DNA from: Spirodela intermedia
Taxonomy: Eukaryota; Streptophyta; Magnoliopsida; Alismatales; Araceae
Reading direction: 5' to 3'
Assembly: GCA_902729315.2 (NCBI GenBank)
Contig: LR746267.1
Coordinates: forward strand, 5,767,386-5,831,385
DNA: 64,000 bases
The translations under genes and the position numbers were made by a program. Shown piece by piece: positions 46,947 to 61,700 of the stretch (position 1 is its first letter; each line of letters opens with the position of its first letter). The notes beneath the pieces were generated by a model. The model was not told the DNA's origin and made no database searches. It saw nothing but the letters and a program-made list of their open reading frames with translations.

Positions 46947-49900
46947 ATGGAGCTCCTGGCCTCTGGTGGAACGGTCTCCCTGATGGCCCCACAGGTGGGA
47001 GACCTTGAGGGGAGTAGGGTTTTCCGTCCGTGCTGGAGCAGCCTCCTCTCTGTCTGCGGTGTCAAGGGGAGGTCCCCAAAGGCACGGTCCGCCTTCGCTG
47101 CGTCGCCCTCTTCCCGGGACGCGGGCAACGGGGCTACGGTGACGTCGCCGGGAGCTCGCGCCGCTGCTACTTTCGCTCCTTCTTTCGAAGGTACTCTTTC
47201 TGCTGCTGCTCCTCCTGCTGCTGCCTGGTAGGTGCTGATGGCTACCTAGAGGGGACGGCGGCCGGTCCTTTTCCGGCGGGGATGTAATGGGCCGGCGAGT
47301 ATCCCATCACATCTCCTTCGCGGAAATGGTCCCAATTTTTTCGACCGATTTCTTCGCGGGATGGGTCTGGGCGTACGATGTATTTTACTATTGCAGTGAT
47401 TCTCGTCGCATGATGTTATTGGGGCTGATTGACACTCTCTGAGATTTACTCAAAAGTTCATGCTGTACATATTGGATGATCTACGTTTTGCGATGCTCCA
47501 GCACCTCGCATCGGGGAGGTTGAGAGGATCACGAAGGAGACGAGCGTGCAGGTTAGATTGGACTTGGATGGATCAGGAGTCGCCGACTGCAACACGGGCA
47601 TTCCCTTTCTTGATCACATGCTAGACGTAAGCATGCCTTCTTTTTTCTGTTTTTGGAGTTCTCACTGAGAATAAATCGTTCAAGTCCACAGGTAATAAAA
47701 ATAAGTGCATCTTATGAATTGAAGTTTAAACCATCTTTCTAATCATTTTTTAGGATGACCCCAAGAATCCAATGATCAACTGCATACACTCTCGGCATTT
47801 TGAGTAAAATGATTTCTGAGTGAAAACCTCGACCAAGTTGGCAGGCTTGAGCCATATGTTGTATTGGATGAACTTTTCTGTTGTGGTTGAGACAGAGCCA
47901 GCGCGCCCAGTAGAAGGTACATGTGAAGAAGGGGTTGGGGTGAGGTAGTGATGAACTTCTTGATGCTGTATCAACCATCCAAAGCTGCTCAATTAATGTA
48001 AAGAATAATCGGCCGAATAGTAGATATCCAAACCCAAACTCTGAAGCTGAGTAATGGGATAGGGCACATTTTTCTGTGAGAAAATGAATGACTTTCAGTT
48101 CTATTCTGAGTATGAAACCGCTACCATCCGCATCATGTCAATCAAAAGCCCTGGCAAGAGGGATTATCGTTGTTCAGTCATTGTTCAATCAGCCATCAAT
48201 TCTATTATAATTGGGCGTCTATGAACAAATATTTTGTATTATGAGAAAATATTTTATAGTTGCATAAACCAGTTATCAATCAATATTCGTACGGTGTAAT
48301 GATTAGTTATCGTTGTTGCACAGCAAGCATATGGCAGAATGCTTGCTACATTCCCAAGCCTAGCTGCACTGATGCAAGCATGTGAACTCAAGGAAATTTT
48401 ATAAAGATCAATTATCAGGATGCTTTATAATTGATGAATCACCGATCATATTGAATAATAGGTCAATTATATGCCTCCTATCATTTTCTTTGATCATATC
48501 ATTATTCTGGCCTATCGAGTGGCATGCTTTTGTATGTCTAGTTTCAATTATGACAAAATCAGCAAGTTTTTTCTGGAACTCCATGAACTCCGTTAAAATA
48601 AATTGGACATGTCGAAGTTTGAAGAAATTGGACTTTCTGATGACAGGAGAGCAATAAAATTTTGATATAAGATGTGTTAAGTCATAGCCAATTTCAATTT
48701 AGCATTTCTGCGTCTTTGATTTAATAATGAAAAAGAAAAGGTTTCAATCATTACGATTGGTCCACGGAGCAAGATTTTTTGTCACTTTGTTTTATAATCT
48801 CAAGTTCTAGGTGCCCATAATGCTGAAACATAGCCTACTCTTAAATTCTACAATACCTTTGCAAAGGGTTAGGTCTGACCCCTGCGACCCAACATTAGGC
48901 GGTTTTTATGAGTTCATCTTTCTCCAAAGCCTTTATTCCATGATGTTTTCAGTTTTTTCTGGAGGTAATATCTTTTTTCACTTTATTCTGACGAATTATA
49001 AATAATCAGTGTCGTCTGATATGTAACGTTTACTGGACATAAAAATTGCATTGGGCAGCAAATAGCATCACATGGCCTATTTGACTTGACTGTGAAGGCT
49101 TCTGGTGATATCCACATCGATGACCATCATACGAATGAAGATGTTGCACTTGCGATTGGAACAGTAAATTTCTCTCTCTATTTCATCTCTCCTTTCTTTT
49201 TTTCAGAGTGTACAGTTGCTGCGAAGCATTTATTCTTTTTTCCTGTGAAGCTTTTTTTTTTTTCTTCATTCATGGAATCTTACTTGTCCTTTTGCGTTAT
49301 TAGGCACTATTAAAAGCTCTTGGGGATAGGAAAGGGATTTATCGGTTTGGAAATTTTTCAGCTCCCCTTGATGAAGCTGCTGTTAATGTTATACTGGTAA
49401 AGTCTGGACTCTTCATGTAGACTATGAATTATGAAACTCCAAGCTTTCCGTTTATGATAAATTTCATTTATTTTTTTTCGAAATGTCTACATGCCATTAT
49501 TTTTTGTGAAAGTTTTAGCTCGTAAAGCTGAAAAGATCAAGGTCCATAAACCTGTGGTTGCTGAATTCTCTTCATGAGTATATTTTTTATATTTTCCTCA
49601 CTGAGATGATATTTGTTTCATGATGAGCATATCTCAGATGTTATTGATGATAAATCATAATGAGTCCTAAACATGTGATTTATTATTTCGGAAATTCTTT
49701 TAATTCCAATCATTGCAACAGGATTTATCGGGTCGTCCACATCTGGCGTATGATCTTCGCATCCCCACAGAGAGAGTTGGGACTTATGATACCCAGGTAT
49801 GTCATTTCTCATTTGTTTTTGCATGAGCTTACCGTTTCTCTTAGATAATCACGCTCAAATACCATCATTTTTCTTCTAATCCCCTTTCCTTTTACCTTTC

Positions 49901-52278
49901 ATTAAGCCCGTTGAAGTGTATATGGTTTATTACTTCCATGCTTCCATCACTATTGGCCATCCTGGACCCCCCTTAAAGCAGAAACCATCAGGGCTGGGTG
50001 GGTTTTCAAGGGACTAAAAAAATGAAGGCATCAAAGTCTTTATTTGGAACCTAAAAGTTTTTTAATTAGGGTTTTTTTGTCATTGTTTTTTTGGAAAATA
50101 AGCTGATGAAATCAAAATCTGGCTTGGGCTTAATAGATATGGGGTTGGACTCCGGTTCTCTAAGGTAGATGGAACCAGATGGTTGGAAGAAACAAACACC
50201 TATCAGCATCTTTGGAGTTGAAACATTGGGAATTGATGGAAATATGTGGGAAGTTTAAATGAGATTAAAAATTCTTGATGCCCGTGGCTTGCACCCAGGG
50301 AATCAAAACCAGTTCTGCTCTGTGAAAGAGTAACAAAGATTTACAGGTAAATCCGTCTTTCTTTACTAATTGGTGAGAGACAAGCGACCAGGACAGATCT
50401 GCAGAATCCTCCGCGACCCATATTCTTACTTTAATGGAGGAAAGCAAGCTGTGAGATCACCCTGCAGGAGATTCAGTCAGTGGTGGCCGGTGGACAGAGC
50501 CATGAACTAGAAGGGGAATTGCCTCCCAGAAGAGATCTTACCCAAGAACTGATCAAACTACCCGCAACTTGGAACAATAATCCATAGAAAATAAGGATTG
50601 GAGGAGAAGGATTTAACTTGCAGATTAGATTGCTAGAGAGTAATCTAGCAATCTTCCACTAGTCCCCAAAATTGTCCTCTGATCGTCCTCTTGGTTGCTC
50701 TTCTGTATTCGACCACTATTGATTTCATCTGAAATGATTGAACAAACCTCACTTATTTATTCTGGGTTTTTTTCTCCCCCCCAATTTGTGAATGTATATG
50801 GCGCGTTCTCATCAGCTGGTGGAGCACTTCTTTCAGTCTCTGGTTAACACATCTGGAATGACGCTCCACATCCAACAGGCGAGTGCTTTTTCTTTAGAAA
50901 AACCTCCGTTGTAGATATTTCAGTAAATATTACTGCAATCCCTTTGTAGAATGACAAAAGGATTCAATAAATATTATAATAATAAGAATAATAAGAATAT
51001 TTACTGATGTATTGGTGGTATTAAAAGAATATGGTGTGCTGCAACGGTCCTAACAGGATTTTATGTAGAATTACGTTCAAATCAGAAAAAAAAAATGATT
51101 CAATTTCATGAATTCATATTGAGTTCAGCACATTTTATTATTATTTGCGCTGTATATAAATTTATGGTGACCTGGCCTTTGAGACTGCTGTAGATTGTAA
51201 AACTCCTGCAGCACTCCCACCGTTGCTGCTTAAAGACAGAGATGGATGATGAACATTAGGGTTTGGGTAATCAATCCTGCTTAAGAAATGCAAACGAATC
51301 TGCTCTCTGGTCGATCGTTGGCCATATTTTGCATGAAGAACTGAACTTAGATCTGTATCTCTTTGGCCAAGCAGATGGCTGGGAAGAATTCTCATCATAT
51401 CATCGAGGCGACATTCAAAGCTTTTGCTCGAGCTCTTCGACAGGCAACAGAGTGCGACCCACGTCGGCAAGGGGCTGTACCCAGGTACGTCAAGCAGCTT
51501 TAACTTTGACTTTGACTTTGATCTTCACCTCCGAAATCCGTTTCTAAAGACTGGAGCTGATGATCAAGTTCACCCACTATTTTTTAGACTTTGGAATATG
51601 CTCATGGAATCTTCAACGTTATGTTTCATCTTAACAATCTGAGTAGAAGTGCTCATCCGAACGTCACAAATGCTTGCCCAATAATAGATGCTTACATCGT
51701 TTATGTTCTTATTTGTAGACCCCTAAAGCTTCCGAAATGGTAGAATCAAACCCTACCACTAGATGCACAAATATAGTTGATGAGCCCTTGAGAAAAGAAC
51801 CACATATGCATGCCCTCATAGTTTGTGTTCTCAGTTATAAACCCAGAAGATTTAGAATGGTAGAAGAATCAGTCCCCAACATGATGAGCCCTAGAAAAAA
51901 AAATGAGCCTATATGCATCAGCAGTGGTCTAGATTAGCATGGTTTGTGGTCTAATTTATAAACCCTAAAGCTTCAAAATGGCAGAATTAGCTTTAAAACA
52001 TACGATCAGCTCCAGAAAAGCTCCTTAACTTAAATGAGAAATGGTCTTCATAGCCTATGTACTCACCCACCAAGACCTAAAAGCTTGAAATTTTTATATA
52101 TGTGATTAGCCCTAGAAAATACCTCATGTAAGAGAGCAATATTCTACGTTAATATGATTGCTGTTCTCATTTGTAAGCCCTGAAGCTCCTGAAATTTATG
52201 TTGAAATTTTCAGACATCTGAAAAATTATGTATTGTCTTGTTGGTTGCAGCTCCAAAGGAATTCTATCACGTTCTTGA
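46947..52278 (+). CDS. HISN5: Imidazoleglycerol-phosphate dehydratase (histidine biosynthesis, plastid)
   Basis: Eight exons: 46947-47190, 47502-47626, 49059-49163, 49304-49396, 49722-49796, 50816-50878, 51375-51484, 52251-52278; 843 nt, 280 aa, phases consistent. The enzyme removes water from imidazole-glycerol phosphate to give imidazole-acetol phosphate, using manganese. The first about 80 residues are a Ser/Ala/Arg-rich transit peptide. The catalytic core then begins [16 protein letters not shown]. Metal and substrate motifs: FLDHMLD followed by [49 protein letters not shown], and [20 protein letters not shown]. The C-terminus SSKGILSRS matches the family. Intron 6 has a GC donor. The gene ends 450 bp from the XRN stop codon, tail to tail. 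Every catalytic motif is intact, so the gene is expected to be functional. Confidence 0.96.
47627..49058 (+). other. HISN5 intron 2 (1.4 kb)
   Basis: Flanked by GTAAGC and TGGGCAG. No gene or regular repeat recognised inside. Confidence 0.8.
50879..51374 (+). other. HISN5 intron 6 with GC-AG ends
   Basis: Exon 6 ends CAACAG, followed by GCGAGT; no GT donor nearby keeps the frame. The acceptor is CCAAGCAG. Joining gives [13 protein letters not shown], the conserved family sequence, so the GC donor is required. Confidence 0.88.
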
Positions 52279-52647
52279 TGTCCTCAAGCTGATGAACATC
52301 ATCAGTCTCTCCATGACAGGGTGACTCGTGATCATGGGACATCATCATCATCATCCATACAATCTTCATCAAGCAGTGGTTATGGTGGAGGATAGCATTA
52401 TTCCTATAGAAAGAATGATGGATTCAGAGCTCAAGAGAGTGATTTTAGAGCTGAATGCTTATGTTAATTAGAGAATGCTGATCTCATTCATGGAGCTGTA
52501 AAAATATCTTCCCCTGATGGTACATTGAGACCTTAAAACTCCGACGGATGGGCTCCCTTGCCACACCCTTTGCATCCGAGGTTCAACCTCACTGGCTCAT
52601 ACATTGGTGGTGTGGGTCCCTGTCTCTGTTTTCTATCGGGAAAACAC

Positions 52648-52688
<41 letters not shown>

Positions 52689-52728
52689 TACATCTACAAT
52701 AGTAAGTTTTCTCTTCACCGTGAGAATC
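52279..52728. other. Convergent 3' ends of HISN5 and the XRN gene
   Basis: 450 bp shared by the 3'UTRs of two convergent genes, including a (GA)n tract at 52650-52687. Transcripts may overlap here. Confidence 0.6.
52650..52687 (+). repeat. (GA)n microsatellite
   Basis: About 17 GA units in the probable 3'UTR of the XRN gene. Confidence 0.9.
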
Positions 52729-55700
52729 TCACTGGAACTGACTGTAATCCTCTTGTCTCTGAGGAGGCCGCAGCTTGGGCTGATAAACCTTCCTGAACTC
52801 CTGCTGCTGCTGCTCCTGCTGCATCTGAGGCTGCCTGGCATAAACACCATAATTGGCAATTTCTGACCTACTGAAGCTCATTCCCACAGGATGCCCACCA
52901 GGCTGCTGCCCGATCCAATTCACCGGAGGCCGTGGCGGCGGCAGCCCGGCACTCTGGACAGGTGGCTGGTTTGGCCAGAACCCAACATTACTCTGTACTT
53001 GCAGCGGCGGAGATTGAGGCCTCGGCCCTCTTTGTTCTGCAATGGCCAAACTGGACATTTCACCTCCCGCATAGAAGTCGTGGCCACTGTACCGTTCCAC
53101 CATCCTGTTGCTCTGCATGGCGACCGGCGGTGCCACCGCCCTGAAATTTGGGGCTCCCCAGGTGTTCGAGTGCTGGAAGTGGCTTCTCTCCTGGCCGAAG
53201 AGGCCGTCAACGCCAGATGACCCACTGGGCCGGGCCTTCACCAATGCCGGCCCGTTCCTGTGAGGGTAGTTGAGAAGCCCGGGGCTGCTGTTGGGCTTGA
53301 ATTGCAGAGTGTTCTTGATCAGGCGGTGCGCTGCGTCACCAAGGAGCTGGCCCGAGATGGCCCCCGACACTTGTGCCCTGGAAAAACCAGAGAGATTAGC
53401 TACGAAGGGATTATGCATCTGTGGGAGAACATTGGGTTGGGATTGAGTGGTGGTGATTCGGTCACAACAGGACCGAATTGGGAATTTGGGTATCGGAAGT
53501 GACCGATTTGGTTGCCACGTCGATCCCATCAGCCACAGTCAAGAGATTAGAGAGAGAGTAGAGAGAGAGAAATGAGATGTCATGAAGAAAAGATGCGCTG
53601 TAGAGTGCTGCTGAAAGTGACACCTTTCTCTAGGTTGATGCCGTCGGCCGCTATTGTCTTCATGCCATAGAACAGGGAAGGGCTTGATATCATGTGGTCT
53701 CAATATCTGTAAAAAGAAAATAACAAGAGAGATGCCATCATTGGAATGGCTGAGCAGCAGAAAAGGCACAAGGATGTGATGCAGTTGAGAATTTTCTCAG
53801 GGTTTCCCTAATCATCCATGGAGAAGATATTGAATAGTTCAGATAACCATTCCACATCAAGCACATGTTGATTGAGCAAGTCGTATGGACATCTATAAAT
53901 AATAATATCATTAAAATGGTGTCGTATTAAATCTCCATGGCATAGAAAATATTTTCATCGATTATGCAAGAAATAATAAAATAAATAACGCTTGATTCAC
54001 GGGACAAAATTTTGTTATTGAATCTAAATATGGCATTAGACAGGTGAAGCGTGTCCTCAAAGGTTGATTTAAAGGACTACTAAAATAAATCAATCAATTT
54101 CAATGAAACTATAATAAGATTCTTCTTCTGAAAATATTAATGATTTCTTCAACACCAAACCAAAAAAAAAACAACCAAGTTTGTAATCAAAACAGTTGAA
54201 CATCGAAATTCTGTTCAAATAGAAAAAGTAATATTACCTCGAAGATATCATTCAGGTAATACTGTTAATTAGCATTATTATGCATTACTGTGTACTCATT
54301 TCTTCAATTGGATATATTTCCATAGAAGAAAACATTCTTATTTCCCACAAGTTTTTTTATCAATGAAATTATTTACCGTTGATCCCATACACCAGCTCGG
54401 CAAAGGTCCAAGAAATATTTAGAGTCGACCCACACTTCTATCTTGTGTGGGATCAGCCCAGAAATGGCATCTAGAAGACATTTAACCCACACGCAGAGAA
54501 TTACAAAAAAAAAAATTTGGCTTAAAAAGAATGCATCGGGGAGAGTAACAAACAGAGCAGAGACCTCCTCGGTTTATCTATCATCTCCTTCACCACTCTT
54601 GGGAAAATCAACAGAATCCCATACTATCTGATCCTTACATAAACATTCCATGGCCAAGCCCCACATGAGCAATGTATTCTACCCATTCCAACTATTATGC
54701 AGTTAAGATTATTCAAATCTACTGCACAGGAAACCTTAGTCCAGTGAAAATGGCAAAGTGGCCGCATATGGGTCAGAATGCGATCATTTAAATAGGCATC
54801 ACGTCGCTAGAATTAGCAGATTTGGAAAAAAATCTGATTATGCTTGATATGTGTATAATTCAATATGCAGGCCAAAATATGAACAAAAGCATCATTAACT
54901 TTTAAGTCCTTATCAACCGGTTATAGATTTCAAAATTGGGGAGGTTCTTCAGAAGATTACCTTCGGTGGCACAATCACACCTTCAGGTGGTTCCGGGATG
55001 TGAGGGTGCTCCTTGGGATTGATAAATGTAGCGTTCCTGAGCAGAAGAAGAGAAAAAAAATATGAAGTCATCTGAAGATTTGACCCAATTGAGACAAGGC
55101 CCACCGCAGACTCACCAAGCATAATTGTTTTCAAGGCTTCTCAACCCGTTAACAGGGGAGGAGACGACCTTTCTTAGCTCATTCCTCTCAGAGAGCCAAA
55201 GAAAGCCGTTCATTCCGCCGCTACAAACAGCAAGAGAGTCAAAACGATGGTTTAAAAGAAGAGAAAATTGGGTGGATCATACCAAGCGTGCCATGCAAAC
55301 CTGAGATTGGTATCAATTGGAAAATATGAAGGATGAAGTTGATCAAGAAGGTTGGCGGACTGATAATTGTATAGTGAGATGATCTGAGCAGCTAAAGGAT
55401 GGTTCTCAGACACGTAAAGTATATCAAACATCATGCTATTTCGGATCCTTTCTTCTACCTAGAGAAGACAGAAGACAAAAGGTAATGAAGAAAGCTTGAC
55501 AATTAGGAGTACACAGAAAGCACATCGTTAGAAAAGACAACAAAAATAATTAAGCAGACCGTTAATGTTTCCTCAAGCTTCTTCGTTTCAGAAAGCAATC
55601 GTCTTTCATCAATGAATGGAAGCTTAGCAACACCCTATAAACAGGAAACATACTCAGAGTCATGTTGAAAATTCGACATCATTACGAAAATAGGCAAAAT

Positions 55701-58700
55701 ATCCTTAGAATTTAGACATTAGTTACCTGCCATGCAAATCGTTTGCCATTCATGTCTATCTGAAAGTCTACATAGAAGATGGCGAAAACGTTCAGACAAC
55801 AAGAAAATGATGGCTTATATTGAGAAAAAAACAGGGAAAGTTCCTAGATTGAAAGATCAAAATTACCTTCCGGATAAAAAGCTATTATCGGTGATTTCGG
55901 GTCAGTCATCAAAGTTCTGTAATGAACTGGTAATGCACTTGAACTGCATGAAATAGTTTCCAGGTTGTCAGGATGGAAAAAGCTATCTGCCAATGCAGGA
56001 TACTCGCATCTCTCACTCTTGGAAGCAACATTAACCAATGGTAAAACAACCTGGCAGCGGGTAATGTTCCCATTAGCTGATCAAATGGCTTAAATGGCTG
56101 TCCTAGGAAAAAAGTAACTTCCATATCAGCCAAACCTTTCAGATCAGAAGCAAAAGGGGCATAATGATATGGATAATACCTAAGAATAATAAAAAAAAAT
56201 ATGTTAGAAACCCACGTGATCTGATAGGATCTGGAGAACCAGCAAATAGAAATGCATTCTGAAACTACTATTATTTCGTGAGTATTTATCATAATATCCC
56301 TCCTACGTGGTTCGAATTTTCGAGTGCTATAATTTATTATACAGGCCAACGTACAAATGAGTAGATGTTAATGAAAAAACTCTTGACTGACCATAGCCAT
56401 GAACAGACACCCTGGTAGTAATACCGCATGACCCAGCAAAGGCCTTCCACATATTTCAATACCTGTTGAGACAAAGTTATATACCCATTAAACTTATGGA
56501 GAAAATGCAATATAATATCATCCAAAAGGTGAAGCATTGCAGGGTTTATGACAAAAAAATGGCAAATCATTCAGAAGAATCTGTATAAACAATAATGTGG
56601 GATCATTAAACGGTATCAATTCAACTACAAATTATAATCCTTTTCATAGATGATGCACGGGATATGAAGCAAGCTAATATGCATTCTTCACAGCGGAGTT
56701 GCTAGATTACAAAAGAGGTTTCATAATTGTCAGTGGACGTATGCAGTACATCTTCTGTAGTAAACAAAGAAATTAGGGTGCAATCTAGTCGCCACACCCA
56801 TTGAGATAAATTGTAGTTTCACTAATAATAGTGGTGATGAATTTTGCGATTTATTCAAGGGAACATATCAACAGCAGGTTAGAAAATTACAGCGTCTGAA
56901 TTTCCCAAGATGAAAACAAAATTTTCTTGCGAGTATAGTCAATCAGAATATGCAACTGCTGCTCACTAAAATATAGCCAACTCACATAAAAGCTGTTAAT
57001 CATACTCTTGGCTGATTGAAATAGCGTCCTAGAAAACCACTTCTATACACTAAAACGTAATCATTTTGTGATTGAAGGCCATATTGAGTACAAAAACTAA
57101 GTATAGACCTTTAGCGAACAGATTAGTCAAGATATCCTAGCTTAGAACATTAATCTTCAACTAAAAACTCTCGTAATAGTAAGGAAGAAAGGAATTTGCA
57201 GACAATATGCACAACATGACAAGACCGAACACAAAGATCGGTCATCATCATACCGGAGAAATATTGGATTATGGGGAACAAATGTTAACCTTATACATAT
57301 TTAGTGTATGAGGTCAGTGGTATGTTTACAAAAAGGGTGACAATAGCCCAATTTGTTTCTACCCTAGGCAAGTTGAGTGCGACAGACATCAACCCTCAGC
57401 TTGAGGAAGAGTATAATAGCAAGAAGCTGCTTTTTATTTGCAAGGGAATATTAGTCTTCTGGCCTTTTTAGGCGACGGTTACCTTCGTTATGCTTTTTTA
57501 CCCTAATAAACGACATAATTTTCCCAGTATTATTCACTTCCGTGCCTCGTATTCCTCTTATTCTTTTTTTCTTCTCTCTTCAAGTACATTCGTAGCCTTC
57601 TACAAAATAGGTATAACCTTGCACACAATTTAAATCGCAACAATCACCTCAATATCAAAATCTTAGTTAAAGCAAAAATGTCATATTTTCAACCAGACAG
57701 AACTATGACATGAATCCTCCTACGTGAACAAAAGGTTTGATTACACCAAAGAAATGTTAAATAAACTAGCAAAGTATCAGTACTACTAAGGCAATGAATA
57801 TATATATATATATATATTGCATCATTTCAGATCGAATCAAAGGTATTTTGATGCATCTTAGCATCTGCACACAGATAGTACCAAACCTTGGGAAGGGATG
57901 CAAAAACAAATGCATCACATATATCTGGATGTAACAGCCAGATAAGATCGGCGATCAACGGTGACTAAAACCCAACTTGGTGATAAGATCAATGATCCAT
58001 GATTGCACAGCAATCTTTCATTGAATATTTTCAAGGATAATGATAAGTAAACACTATATCAAGCTTAATTAAAATGATCAGAATTCCACAATAACTTCGC
58101 AGAATATGACCATTTCTCTAGTCTTATAAAGAGCTGGAGAGATCCAATTATTACAATCGAGCCTGGAATAACAGTTGCAACTTTCCAAAAAGGTTAAAAA
58201 TTATCAGTGACGAGGAAAATGGATCTATATAGGAATTACAAGTGATTTCGGTTCAGATGCTGATGTAATGTAGGATGAGATAGCTCTCATTCCAATGAAT
58301 GGCTAGGTAGGTGAGATAACAAATCAAAACAATGTCCAAATAGTGATTAGTTTAACTCATTGGATCACACCTGGTCTGGGTTAACGGACTACAGAGACTG
58401 TGGTCTTGTGAAAGAAATGAGAAATGTATGAGTAAAGTCTATAAAGTCTTCTACGACAGTGGGATCATAATTTCCACTCCAGTGTCGGAAAAGGCCAGAG
58501 GAAGGATTCCATCAAAACTTAGGTCTACCAGTGAAAAAGAAATACCTTATTTCAGGTCTACCAAAAAAATGATCTATCAATTCCCCGTGATAAAGTTTTC
58601 TTCAATAAACAAATATAACAGTATGCTGCCTGTCTCCAGTCCAACTATCTGGAGCTGACTTAAAGCTTCAATAAATGAAAAGAAAAAGCATTTTTCGATT

Positions 58701-61700
58701 AAAAAAAAGTAGAAACGAATTCAATGAAACAGCCTGCAACATATTTTATATACTACAAATTTTCAAATTTATTTTTAGGCATAAACTGAGTAAAGTAGCA
58801 AGACATACAACATCCTGACGGATATCCTCAATCTTCTCATCCTTTTTGTCAAACTTCTCAGTATAATAACATTCTTTGTAGCCTGGTTCCCCTAATTTCA
58901 CCTGCAAAATACAGTCACAATTACTGAAACAAGAAATAAGATGCAGAACTGCTATTCAGAGATGATGACACATGATTAAGTGTAACTAATGAGTCAGCCC
59001 ACTAAAGGACGAAAGAAGATTCGATCAGTAATCCTTGCGGCTCTGTTGTGGTCCACTGGAAGCCAAATGAAGCACAGGAAAATAGGAACAAGTCCGGATC
59101 TATTATAATTACCATTTCTTATGTCTACTCACGACTAGGTTACTTTTTATCCCCAAACCAGCCTTAAATGTTCTACAATAGTTTTCAACCTGCAGGATGA
59201 AAACCCATCTCTTCAGGTTATTTTAAATTTATGCACGAACTTATAGGGGATTATACTCTGATAAAGATCTGATATCTCTTCACAATATTAACTTGGCAGT
59301 TTTGTAGTATGCTTCTGTCGCATGTGCTCCTTTCTATTGTACTATGAACGTCTAGAGGACCACATCAGTTTAACAACAAAGCATGATCGCTTTTAGAGGA
59401 AACATAGCATATATGCACCAGGTGATACTGAAAAAGTGAAATAAAGTTCAACTCGTCAATTACATCCAACAGTAGCCAACGTTTTGGAGTTCTGATCAGG
59501 GTTTCCAGAACAAAGTTAGTAGCATAAATGTGCTGGTATCACCTCAAGCATTGACCATTCACAACAGTTACACGTTCCTATGCAATTTTTGATGGCCCTG
59601 TCCAGCACCGAAATTTTAAGACCCCGCAATGGTAGTTCATGTCTAGAACTGAGAAGAGGAAGTCGCAGGAGAGAGAAGCAACGGTTGATGCATTGAAACG
59701 TCTTTCTTAGTTGGTCTCTAATGAGGATTGAAACCAAAATTAGGAACCAAAATGACAAGTCTATATCATTACAGACATTCTGTTGATCGATGCACCGAAA
59801 TATGTTTTTTCCCCTTTCGATTGTAGGCCTCACATTATATCCCAGAGGAAGAGATAGCACATGCCCCTTTCACCATGGAGTGGTTATTGAAGAGTCGACT
59901 TGATCTAGAAGCCATTCTAGTAATTATTAATCACATCTCCAAGAAAATAAAATGGAAGGGTTACATAAGCCTAGAAATCAAATATTCATCTACATATTTC
60001 AAGACTGTCTAATTGTGATGATGATAACACTCATTTCTTATAAATGCCCACAAACATTCTATTTAGCTAGCGTGGAACACAATTTTGACATTTTCTTGAT
60101 CATCTAGTTATTTTCATGATTATTACGACCAGCTGATTCTGATTTAGTCAAGGTCAAACCAAATGAGCCAATTCCTGACAGTATTACCCTCATTTTCTAA
60201 GGTCGCGTTATCACTGCGGTGTGAACAGGGAAAGAAATTATAAAGGAAGGTTCGGCCCGTATTAAGTTTCGAAGAGATAGTTACCAATCTCCTAAATTTA
60301 AAAAAAAAAACTTTGCAATTTTCAAAAAGTAAATTTCGGTGCTATTCCTAGACCTTTACTAGCTCATGTCTTTCTCACCCAAGACTACCCCTTAATCCTC
60401 TATCTTCTCAGGTTCCTCCGGCCCAAGAATTTGATTTTGGGTTGACTACTTTCTGACCTTTCATTCTACTGACTCCCAGATGACTTCACGTAAGAGCCAT
60501 GAATTTTCATATAATCTTCTCAGGGACTAATGAGTCCACCAACTAATGGAATTTTCCTCTACTGAAGAAACTACAAAATAGAAACCTATCAAAAGAAGAT
60601 TAGAAAGTATAATGAGAGTTTGAAGTGACTTCTTAACTCATCGATCTCATATATATCAGCCCATTGTATCTAATTCACTGCCCAAAAAAGTTCAATTTCC
60701 ATCTTCGGTTTGTAACAGTTGGAAGTTGGTGACAGTTGAAAGTATCAAACATTTTTTCAGTACAAAAAGCTGATAACGGAACATAAAGTAAACGAGTGGG
60801 ACACAGCTCTCTAAAAAGGAAAAAAAGAGTCTGGCCGATTCCAGGTGCGAAATATTATGGATCCACCATCATATTTAATGATCAACTCAGAGTGTCCGGC
60901 TCCATTCCCAATCATATCTCCTCCATGGTAACAGGAACACATCAATTAAAGATGAATGCCATTAAGTTCCTCTGTCAGATCTGACAAGAAAAGAGACCCG
61001 AGTAACAGGGTTCCATGTCTTCCCCCTTCACACACAGTGCATGACGCGTTCACGTGATCCAGATAGAGAGCTAGGAGATCGCATGTGGACATAAGGCTCT
61101 CAGAAAAGCATCATTTTCATCGTGCTTGATTTCTCTAGTAGCAATGAAGAGATTTTATGAGCCACTGGGCTTTATTGGAGTCATAGAAGAATGTTTGTAA
61201 AGTTTTTTTCTACATCACGAATGTAACAGAGATACTGAACAACCCAGAGCCACTCACTTCCTCCATTATATCCTCATTCAACATTATAACTTGCCCCTTC
61301 CTATGCCCTCATGCACAGAATAATTCATCCCCTTAACCCAGTTCCTAGTTTCTTTTTGTCTCTCTGCAGTCACCCGAGTAGCCAGATAGAGTGATCATTG
61401 ATAAAAGGATTTCACCACCCGGTGGTGAAACACATCCTGTCACTGGAAAACAAAGTAGAGGTTATAGGCGGAGGTCAATTCAAAGAACCAGGATACCATC
61501 GTTTCTTATAGCATGATACCATACAGAGACGGGTTAATGTTAATGGAACGTTCCCCATGGAATCCTAAGAATCCTATCTCATCTTCCTCCACCAACTTAT
61601 CACCACCAAGCCTGCTCGTTCTACCTCCTGCTTCTCAACTCCTCCCAACCTAAGAAGAATCAAAAACCAATTCTGGATCAATCTAGTCCCATACATCTTT

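Noticed and set aside
52729-53529. Taking the 266-codon frame as a separate gene starting at 53529
   Set aside because: An acceptor at 53378 joins it in phase to the upstream XRN exon at 53624-53706; the frame upstream of 53377 is intron read-through.
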